This document shows positions 57,780 to 64,000 of a stretch of 64,000 nucleotides of DNA, piece after piece; position 1 is the first letter of the stretch, and each line of letters starts with the position of its first letter. The stretch spans positions 62,001 through 126,000 of the forward strand of contig NZ_JACBZU010000004.1 of assembly GCF_013407935.1 (NCBI RefSeq), written 5' to 3'. Made by a program: the position numbers and the translations under genes. The notes beneath the pieces were generated by a model. The model was given only the letters and a program-made list of their open reading frames with translations. It was not told the origin of the DNA and ran no database searches. This DNA is from Allomuricauda sp. ARW1Y1 (GTDB lineage: Bacteria > Bacteroidota > Bacteroidia > Flavobacteriales > Flavobacteriaceae).

Positions 57780-59843
57780 TTAGCTTTTCAACTTTTTAAA
57801 GAGTTGGCCTGCCTTTAACTTCGTTAGATAACCATCCAAATCTTTGCGCACCTCACCGGACATGATATACAATCCGATAATGTTCGGGAAGGACATGGCC
57901 AAGATCATCATATCCGAAAAGTCCAGTACAGCACCCAAACTTACGGAGGCTCCAACAACTACAAATACCAAGAATAGCATTTTGTAAATCATTTCCGAAC
58001 GCTTGCTCTTTCCAAAAAGATAGGTCCAAGCCCTCATACCATAATAAGACCAGCTGATCATGGTAGAAAAGGCAAATAGGAATACCGCTAATGCCAACAC
58101 GTAGGGGAACCAAGAAATTTGGCTACCAAAGGCATCGGAAGTCAATTGGGCTCCTGCCATTCCTTCCACTTCATGCATTCCTGTGAAAATCAGAACCAAA
58201 GCGGTAAGGGTACACACCACTACGGTGTCGATAAACGGCTCCAACAAAGCCACAAATCCTTCGGATGGTGGATGGTTGGTTTTTGCCGCACTGTGCGCTA
58301 TGGCAGCGGAACCTACACCAGCCTCATTCGAGAAGGCCGCACGTTGGAACCCGATGACCAAAACACCCAGAATTCCACCTTTTAAGGCTGAAGGGCTGAA
58401 TGCACCGTCCACGATCGCAGAAAATGCTGGGCCAATATTTTGAATGTTCATGATGATTACAGCCAAGGCTGCTACAATATAGATGGAAGCCATGATGGGC
58501 ACAATCTTACCGGTCACCTTTGCAATACTGCTGATTCCACCGATAATCACCACACCTACCAAGATGGCAGTGACCACACCAAACCAAAATCCGTTACCGG
58601 CAAGCACCGGGAATTGTCCTGCCAATTGCTCAAAGGATTGATTGGCCTGGAACATGTTCCCTCCTCCAAAAGAGGCTCCCACGGCAAGCAATGCAAAAAC
58701 ACCTGCCAATACTTTTCCAAAACCTTTCAGGTTTCTTTTTTCCAGTCCGTAACGAAGGTAGTTCATCGGACCACCGAATACACGCCCATCAGGAAGGATA
58801 TCACGATATTTTACCCCCAAGGTACACTCCACAAATTTGGAGGACATCCCTAGAAGACCACAAACAATCATCCAAAAAGTAGCCCCAGCTCCTCCCAAGG
58901 ATACGGCAACCGCCACCCCTGCAATATTACCCAAACCTACGGTACCGGAAACTGCGGTAGCCAAAGCCTGAAAGTGGGTTACCTGCCCAGGAGCATCCGG
59001 ATCATCATACTTTCCTTTGGCAAGGTCAATCGAGTGTTTAAATCCTCTTATGTTGATGAAGCCCATTCGAAGGGTAAAGAACAACGCACCGAACACCAAC
59101 CATATCACGATAAATGGAATACCTTTGATAATGGGATCGCCATTGGGGTGCAACATCGCTACGGGCTCGTCGTACTCGATTTCGGCAAAATAATGTGCGC
59201 CCTGCTCAATAACGTGTTCTTGATTTTCGGAATTATAGATGACGTTACCTTGCTTAACCTTTTGCACCAACTTTCCCTTGGCATTGGCCTGAATGGTAAT
59301 ATCTCCTCGTTTGTCGCTGGTAATAATGGCAACATCTTCCCCTTCAACAACACTTGCTCTGTTTTCCTTGAGCCATTCCTTTAAAATGAACTTATCTTGG
59401 GTTTCATTGCTCCAATCCGGAATACCGATCAATTTTACATCAGCGTAAGCAACTGGATCATAAATTCCGATGGCAGCAAAAGGGTCCCAAAACAAAACGG
59501 AGCCCAAACCACCTACTGCAGGGGTCATGGTTCCGTTAAAGACTTCTGTTATGGATTGGGTTTCCACTGTAAATTCCTTGGTCACCGAATTACCGGCAGC
59601 GTCCGTGACCACCACAGTGTACGCGATGCCTTCTACAAGGCCTTGGGCCGATTTTGAAGTGAGCGGGGTTTCTTGATCGCTCCACTTGTAGGTATAGGGC
59701 TCTACCCCTCCATCTACTTCAAGCTCAATAGCCCCATCATTGATATTATCGGAAACATTATAGGTTTTGCCAACTACGGTCAATTCCTGTGCAAAACCAG
59801 TGGTCAATGCAAAAAAAGACAATAGAGAAAGAAAATACTTCAT
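57780..59843 (-). CDS. Amino-acid/sodium symporter (AGCS) with N-terminal SprB-like domain
   Basis: The 687 aa protein starts with a signal peptide (about residues 1-19). A small Ig-like domain similar to SprB repeats follows (about 22-95, [25 protein letters not shown]), then a second periplasmic region (about 100-225, ending near [15 protein letters not shown]). The AGCS core with about ten membrane helices (about 225-680) contains [32 protein letters not shown] and [23 protein letters not shown]. The core transports alanine or glycine with sodium. The N-terminal domains are unusual for the family in general. It lies 85 bases after the K+ channel gene. Confidence 0.9.
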   Translation of the reverse strand: MKYFLSLLSFFALTTGFAQELTVVGKTYNVSDNINDGAIELEVDGGVEPYTYKWSDQETPLTSKSAQGLVEGIAYTVVVTDAAGNSVTKEFTVETQSITEVFNGTMTPAVGGLGSVLFWDPFAAIGIYDPVAYADVKLIGIPDWSNETQDKFILKEWLKENRASVVEGEDVAIITSDKRGDITIQANAKGKLVQKVKQGNVIYNSENQEHVIEQGAHYFAEIEYDEPVAMLHPNGDPIIKGIPFIVIWLVFGALFFTLRMGFINIRGFKHSIDLAKGKYDDPDAPGQVTHFQALATAVSGTVGLGNIAGVAVAVSLGGAGATFWMIVCGLLGMSSKFVECTLGVKYRDILPDGRVFGGPMNYLRYGLEKRNLKGFGKVLAGVFALLAVGASFGGGNMFQANQSFEQLAGQFPVLAGNGFWFGVVTAILVGVVIIGGISSIAKVTGKIVPIMASIYIVAALAVIIMNIQNIGPAFSAIVDGAFSPSALKGGILGVLVIGFQRAAFSNEAGVGSAAIAHSAAKTNHPPSEGFVALLEPFIDTVVVCTLTALVLIFTGMHEVEGMAGAQLTSDAFGSQISWFPYVLALAVFLFAFSTMISWSYYGMRAWTYLFGKSKRSEMIYKMLFLVFVVVGASVSLGAVLDFSDMMILAMSFPNIIGLYIMSGEVRKDLDGYLTKLKAGQLFKKLKS

Positions 59844-59928
59844 ATATTGAAATTAGTTAGTTTTCGGTATGGTAAAGGCAGCAATATCCAAAAAAAAATC
59901 AACGCTATCAAATTTTATGTTTTTTTAA

Positions 59929-60936
59929 CTAACCAATCTGAAACATTTGATTTAATTTCCGTATTTGCTCGGGCCGTCCCAGTACAATCACCTTGCTTTT
60001 GGGTTGTAGAATGAGGTCTGCCTCTGGGTTGATGATATAGTTTCCTTCGGGATCGATATAGCCGATAATGGTGCAGCCTGTTTTTCTTCGAAGATCCAGA
60101 TCGCGCAAAGAGTTGCAATCCATCTGGTCGGTAAAGTCTTCAATGCTGACCTCTTCCAAGTTGGTCGTATGCTCCCCTTCAATGGAAAGTTGATCCAAAA
60201 ATGTAATCAAATCTGGCATTACCACCAATGAAGCCATATGGTCGCCCCCAATTTTATCGGGCATGATCACTTTATTAGCCCCAGCAAACTCCAATTTTTT
60301 TACAGAGGTGATTTGAGAGGCCCTACTAATGATGAAAAGGTCCTTATTGAGTTGCCTAGCGGATAGTACAATAAAGAGGTTGGCCGAATCATCGGGCACT
60401 GCCGTAATCAAATATTGTGCACGTTCGATGCCCGCCTGGATGAGCACATCATCCTCGTTGGCATCACCTTCCACAAACAATACCGTTTCCTCGTGCCGTT
60501 CAATAATTTCCTTATCCTTTTCTATAACCACAAAAGGCTTTTTATAGGCTATTAATTTTTCCGCTGCCTGCATACCGTTCCTACCAAAACCGCAGACCAC
60601 CACATGGTTGGAAAGACTATCTATCTGTTTCTTCACTTTTTTCTTTTTTAGTAGTTCGAGCGAGTTTCTACCCAGAATATATTCCGTGACCACGGAAATG
60701 GCAAAACCAAAGATAAAAACACTGGTAACGATTAAAAATACAGTAAAAATCTTTGCATTGGCATCCAATGGCCTTACCTCCGAAAACCCGACCGTAGTAA
60801 CCGTAATAATGGTCATGTAGATGGCCTCCACCCAAGTGAAATCGGATAAGATTTTATACCCGACCACCCCGAATACGAGCACCACCACCATTAAGGAAAG
60901 GGCCAATACTATTTTGGAGCGCATCAGTCTTATCAT
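59929..60936 (-). CDS. Potassium channel with RCK (TrkA-N/TrkA-C) domains
   Basis: The 335 aa protein has two membrane helices (about residues 8-26 and 64-86) around a pore loop TIITVTTVGFSE. A Rossmann RCK-N domain with GFGRNG (116-121) and a C-terminal TrkA-C domain follow (about 255-330). It is a MthK/Kch-type K+ channel gated by a cytosolic ligand. The filter reads TVGFS, not TVGYG, with Ser at the second glycine position. It lies 3 bases from the PspC gene and is probably in its operon. Confidence 0.88.
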   Translation of the reverse strand: MIRLMRSKIVLALSLMVVVLVFGVVGYKILSDFTWVEAIYMTIITVTTVGFSEVRPLDANAKIFTVFLIVTSVFIFGFAISVVTEYILGRNSLELLKKKKVKKQIDSLSNHVVVCGFGRNGMQAAEKLIAYKKPFVVIEKDKEIIERHEETVLFVEGDANEDDVLIQAGIERAQYLITAVPDDSANLFIVLSARQLNKDLFIISRASQITSVKKLEFAGANKVIMPDKIGGDHMASLVVMPDLITFLDQLSIEGEHTTNLEEVSIEDFTDQMDCNSLRDLDLRRKTGCTIIGYIDPEGNYIINPEADLILQPKSKVIVLGRPEQIRKLNQMFQIG

Positions 60937-60939
60937 TGA

Positions 60940-61167
60940 TTAAAGGTCAAATACAGAGGTTCTTTTGGTGTAAATCAAGTCTTTGATCCGTAGCCAAAAT
61001 GCGATAAAAAGGTATAGGGCAAAACCAAAACCCAAGGTCACAAAAGTCAAGTAAATGAAACTGGTTCGTACCACACGGGCACGTATGCCCAAGCGTTCCG
61101 CAATCCGTCTACAGACCTCGAAACCGCGCTTTTGAAAATAATATAAGGTATCGTAAAACAAAGACAT
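60940..61167 (-). CDS. PspC domain membrane protein
   Basis: The 75 aa protein starts at ATG 61167 (MSLFYDTLYYFQKRG); the longer frame from 61224 overlaps the DUF2851 gene by 49 bases and is less likely. It resembles PspC, with helix FEVCRRIAERLGIRARVVRTSFIYLTF followed by a membrane segment (about residues 36-60). The role may be envelope-stress related, but no Psp operon is visible. Confidence 0.75.
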   Translation of the reverse strand: MSLFYDTLYYFQKRGFEVCRRIAERLGIRARVVRTSFIYLTFVTLGFGFALYLFIAFWLRIKDLIYTKRTSVFDL

Positions 61168-61175
61168 GGTTAAAA

Positions 61176-62456
61176 TTATGTATTTCTCTTTAATAATTGG
61201 GTGCCGATGGCGCATTGCATGCATTTATTTTTCGTGCAATAATTACTGTAAAGCTGCAATTTGGCCTGACTCTCCAAGGCGTTTTGCGTTTTTGCACCTA
61301 TACGCCCAAAATTTTTGATGATGGAGTTGTCTTCCGCGTCCAGCTGGGACAACAGCTCAATCAAATCCTCGTTCATGTCCTGCCCCGTATATTTGGCATA
61401 ACAGAATTTTAAGGGCAGCAGAACATTCATGATCAGAAGATCCATAAAGCCTTTGGACAATCGCTTGGTGCTTTTTTTGGAAACCTTGCCGAACGTATAA
61501 TGGTTATCCCAGTAAGTCCCTGCCGCAACTTCCAAAGTTGTGTAAACATCTTCCTTGCTATTGAGCAGCATCAGTTCGGAAAACAAATGGTGCCTGCCCG
61601 AATACAACTGTACCAATTGCGAAACCCGAATCGTGGGGAAGTTCGGTGGTCGAAGACCAAAAAACGCAGGCTTTGGTGGGGTTTGGTCCAAACTAAATTT
61701 ATGCGCCAAATACTGAAACTCCTTTTGAAGTCGAGTGTAGTAGGTATCAGAACAATCATCTTCACCCAAAAGCCCAAAATGGCCAAAAAGCAGAGCCTCC
61801 AATTGCAGGGGTTCATTATTGACCTTTCGCATCACCGAAAAATCCAACCGTTGTGCCCGTTCCAAAAAATGGGCGCCGTTGACGGTCGATCCAAAACTTT
61901 TGGCCAACAACATAAACAAAACCGCCTCCCAGTCATTTTTGGTTGCCTCCAATAGTTCTACTATCAATTCAGACTTGTGCTCTAGCCGTTCGATGTACAA
62001 GCGGTGGAGCCAATTCTCCACCAAAAATTCATCAACGGCCTTCCAATCCTTTTCACAGTTGATAAACGTAGGCCTTGCGTTTTCAACCAGCTCGCGATAC
62101 CGGTCCAACAGTTCATCAGAGACATATTGGCGCACTTCCAATGTCGGTATCTGGGAACCGTCTTTCCTAAAAACGGCAATGTCATCCTCCCATACTACGT
62201 GGAGAATGACATTGTCGTAGTTTTCATCCGATTCGTGATGGTGCACGTACCAATCCGAGGATTTGAGGTGCATCTCGACATTGCCAGCCCAGAGCTGGCC
62301 ATCGATTTCGACTCTTGCATCAAAAAAGTCTGGGCCTGCCAAATGGTTTTGGATTCCAGTTGCCTTAATGGCAACCGAGGTTCCATTAGTGGTACGCAGG
62401 CCAATCTTTGGAAGCTTGTTGTGCCTCCAAATAAAATAAAGTAGGTCTTCTCGCAT
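61176..62456 (-). CDS. DUF2851 family protein
   Basis: The 426 aa cytoplasmic protein matches DUF2851, known in Bacteroidota. Landmarks are LLYFIWRHNKLP at the start, HLAGPDFFDARVEIDGQLWAGNVEMHLKSSDWYVHHHE (about residues 36-73), and a C-terminal Cys-rich end YCTKNKCMQCAIGTQLL. Two histidines and several acidic residues in the first region could bind metal, but no function is established. It lies upstream of pspC; the PspC start is 8 bases after its stop. Confidence 0.8.
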   Translation of the reverse strand: MREDLLYFIWRHNKLPKIGLRTTNGTSVAIKATGIQNHLAGPDFFDARVEIDGQLWAGNVEMHLKSSDWYVHHHESDENYDNVILHVVWEDDIAVFRKDGSQIPTLEVRQYVSDELLDRYRELVENARPTFINCEKDWKAVDEFLVENWLHRLYIERLEHKSELIVELLEATKNDWEAVLFMLLAKSFGSTVNGAHFLERAQRLDFSVMRKVNNEPLQLEALLFGHFGLLGEDDCSDTYYTRLQKEFQYLAHKFSLDQTPPKPAFFGLRPPNFPTIRVSQLVQLYSGRHHLFSELMLLNSKEDVYTTLEVAAGTYWDNHYTFGKVSKKSTKRLSKGFMDLLIMNVLLPLKFCYAKYTGQDMNEDLIELLSQLDAEDNSIIKNFGRIGAKTQNALESQAKLQLYSNYCTKNKCMQCAIGTQLLKRNT

Positions 62457-62477
62457 TGATTTGGGACAAATGGAGGT

Positions 62478-62789
62478 CTACTCTGCTACATCGCCTTCCC
62501 AGTTCATAAAGCCACCTTCCAGATTATAGGCATTTTCAATTCCGATACTGTTCATCAAGGCGCAGGCCTGTCCGCTTCGGTTGCCCGATCGGCAGTAGAC
62601 GTAATAGTTTTTGGACTTGTCCAGCTTTTCGAGTTCGTCCATAAACTCTTGTCCCAAATAAATATCGATGTTGGTAGCTCCGGGAATATACCCCTCCTCT
62701 ACCTCTTCGGGGGTACGCACATCCAAAATAAAGGCGTTATCGTCGTTTTGCAGTTGTTCCGCCCACTCTTCTTGTGATAGATCTGACAT
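62478..62789 (-). CDS. Rhodanese-like domain protein
   Basis: The 103 aa single-domain protein shows DVRTPEEVEEGYIPGATNI and the active loop CRSGNRSG (Cys66 to Arg71). It can transfer sulfane sulfur or act as a redox or regulatory module. No signal peptide is visible, so it is cytoplasmic. It precedes DUF2851 by 21 bases on the same strand. Confidence 0.93.
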   Translation of the reverse strand: MSDLSQEEWAEQLQNDDNAFILDVRTPEEVEEGYIPGATNIDIYLGQEFMDELEKLDKSKNYYVYCRSGNRSGQACALMNSIGIENAYNLEGGFMNWEGDVAE

Positions 62790-62811
62790 TATTTTTCAAT
62801 TTAGATTCCTA

Positions 62812-62845
62812 CAAAAATAAAAATCCGAAGCGTTACTCCGGATTT
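62812..62845 (-). terminator. Terminator after the thioredoxin-fold gene
   Basis: On the minus strand a 10-bp stem (AAATCCGGAG with CTTCGGATTT, 62845-62836 with 62830-62821) is followed by a U-rich tract. It separates the thioredoxin pair from the rhodanese gene. Confidence 0.85.
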
Positions 62846-62870
62846 CTAACTCTTTTATTTTGATGATGGC

Positions 62871-63503
62871 CTATTTGATGCCACATCCGATAGCTTTTGT
62901 CGTTTTCGGGTTGATTTCGTTGCCGGCCAACATCGCATCCACGGCATTCTCCACAAATTTCTCATCCACTTGTGAAGCATCCTGATAATTGTCGTCGATA
63001 GCTCCAATGTATTTCACTTGGTTCCCCGAAGCTGTTTTTTGCAATATGAAAACGTGGGGCGTCCGTGTAGCGCCATACGCCGGATATACCTTTTGGCCCT
63101 CATCGAACAGGTAGGGAAAAGTAAAGCCTTTTTCCGCAGCGCGCTCCTTCATTTTGGTAAAACTGTCGCCCGGCTTGGCGTTGGGGTCATTGGGGTTAAT
63201 GGCAATCACAGGAACACCCTGGGATTTGTATTTGGCGTCCAAATCCATGATCCTATCCTCATAAGCTTGTGCATATGGGCAGGTGTTGCAGGTAAAAATC
63301 ACGATAAACCCTTTGGCCTCCTCAAAATCGGATAGGGATACCATGATGCCATCCACATTTTTCAGTGAAAAATCGGTGGCCATATCGCCCACTTGGTAAC
63401 CTTTATCCAAACTATGTTCGTTCGCCACTTTAAAACCAGTGGCAAATGCTGCCACAAAAACGACCAGCAAAGCTGACCATCCTAAAATTCTTGCTCTTTT
63501 CAT
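62871..63503 (-). CDS. Exported thioredoxin-fold (peroxiredoxin/TlpA-like) protein
   Basis: The 210 aa protein has an N-terminal anchor or signal (about residues 8-23) and an AhpC/TSA-like thioredoxin domain: ATDFSLKNVDGIMVSLSDF then FTCNTCPYA with Cys72 and Cys75, and TRTPHVFIL (cis-Pro region, about residue 160). It probably acts in periplasmic thiol redox or peroxide defence. It is 6 bases after the next TlpA gene, so they form an operon. Confidence 0.9.
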   Translation of the reverse strand: MKRARILGWSALLVVFVAAFATGFKVANEHSLDKGYQVGDMATDFSLKNVDGIMVSLSDFEEAKGFIVIFTCNTCPYAQAYEDRIMDLDAKYKSQGVPVIAINPNDPNAKPGDSFTKMKERAAEKGFTFPYLFDEGQKVYPAYGATRTPHVFILQKTASGNQVKYIGAIDDNYQDASQVDEKFVENAVDAMLAGNEINPKTTKAIGCGIK

Positions 63504-63509
63504 GCTGTA

Positions 63510-64000
63510 CTATTTTGTAAATTGATGTAATGCTTCGTTAAGTTCTTCGTACGTGAAACCACGTTCGTAAAAAGTTCGTTTGTCCTTATTATATATTAAG
63601 GTAGCCGGAATACCTCCGCCCCATTCTTCGGACACTTTGGGAATCCAATCATTCTGCTTGGGATCATCCAATATCACCACTTCGGATTGAATGTCTTTGT
63701 TCTCCACATAAGGCTCCAAACGCGACTTCCACATATTGGGCATATCCAAATTGACCAAAATAACTTTCACATTGTTATCCTTTTGCTCGGCATTGATTCG
63801 CTCAAAATGGGGCATTTCCTCCACACAGGGCTTACACCAAGTAGCCCAAAAGTTAATGACATAGGTGGCACCATCATCTTTGTGCAGCAGAGGTTCAAAG
63901 GCCGCAAAATCATACACCGGGAACTTGACATCGGTATCAGCGGTTTTTTCCTTGGATATGGTAGCGACCTCTCCTTCGGCTTCATTCGGCTCTTTTTTCT
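63510..64000 (-). CDS. TlpA-family thioredoxin, 5' end outside the window
   Basis: The reading frame continues to the window edge without a stop (KKEPNEAEGEVATISKEKTADTDVKFPVYDF), so the start lies to the right of 64000. The visible part is a TlpA/ResA-type thioredoxin fold: FWATWCKPCVEEMPHF with the CxxC motif, and GGGIPATLIYNKD (cis-Pro). An acidic, hydrophilic linker of about 30 residues precedes the fold. It likely reduces disulfides in the periplasm. It is the upstream partner of the thioredoxin gene at 62871. Confidence 0.88.
   Translation of the reverse strand, partial: KKEPNEAEGEVATISKEKTADTDVKFPVYDFAAFEPLLHKDDGATYVINFWATWCKPCVEEMPHFERINAEQKDNNVKVILVNLDMPNMWKSRLEPYVENKDIQSEVVILDDPKQNDWIPKVSEEWGGGIPATLIYNKDKRTFYERGFTYEELNEALHQFTK

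Noticed and set aside
61168..61224. Longer start for the PspC gene
   Set aside because: It overlaps the DUF2851 gene by 49 bases and adds a non-conserved N-terminus.
1..64000. Integrated mobile element, prophage or insertion sequence
   Set aside because: The only recombinase is a Xer-type housekeeping protein, and I found no transposase, integrase or phage genes.

Overview
The window is a chromosomal segment of a marine-type member of the Flavobacteriaceae (Bacteroidota), close in style to Muricauda/Flagellimonas-like genera. The evidence is gliding-motility/type IX secretion (T9SS) C-terminal sorting domains, two PorP/SprF proteins, TAnnTTTG promoter -7 boxes, almost no Shine-Dalgarno sequences except a perfect one before rpsU, a DUF3467 gene directly after rpoC, and several families typical of the phylum (DUF5916, DUF6249, DUF2851, DUF4369). 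No species is claimed.

Layout. 0.2-4.7 kb: a secreted S9D glutamyl-endopeptidase-like serine peptidase, then a UbiB/AarF kinase paired with a TetR-fold protein. 5-11.3 kb: htpG, two membrane proteins, an ECF sigma factor with its putative anti-sigma partner and a divergent DUF6249 membrane protein (the shared intergenic region holds two mirror-image ECF-type promoters), a MOSC protein and a small exported protein. 11.5-17.6 kb: an AraC regulator, S1/P1 nuclease, DUF5916 outer-membrane-type protein, DUF819 transporter and a DUF4369 lipoprotein. 17.6-19.8 kb: a small operon idi-queD-manA-(90 aa protein).

19.8-37.8 kb is the most unusual region. It holds two consecutive minus-strand operons, each pairing a T9SS type B cargo protein with a PorP/SprF-like outer membrane protein. 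The upstream operon is a 1263 aa calcium-repeat protein, PorP and a PD40/OmpA lipid- or peptidoglycan-anchoring protein. The downstream operon is a 2622 aa repeat protein, a 682 aa type B CTD protein and a second PorP. The giant protein has about 63 short modules of tail-fibre-like sequence and is nearly free of basic residues.

38-40.8 kb: prfC, a small membrane protein, a palindromic repeat element and DUF3467. 40.8-54 kb: the core information-processing cluster, transcribed leftward as tRNA-Thr, tRNA-Tyr, tRNA-Gly, tRNA-Thr, tuf, tRNA-Trp, secE, nusG, rplK, rplA, rplJ, rplL, rpoB, rpoC. 54-64 kb: hpf, xerC, rpsU, an acyl-CoA dehydrogenase, a helix-hairpin-helix protein, an amino-acid symporter with an N-terminal SprB-like domain, a RCK potassium channel, PspC and DUF2851 proteins, a rhodanese and two thioredoxin-fold proteins, the last cut by the window edge.

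The genes do not form a single pathway. The coherent units are the translation/transcription cluster, the ECF sigma unit and the twin adhesin/secretion cassettes. All functions come from reading the sequence and from family knowledge; no database search was run.
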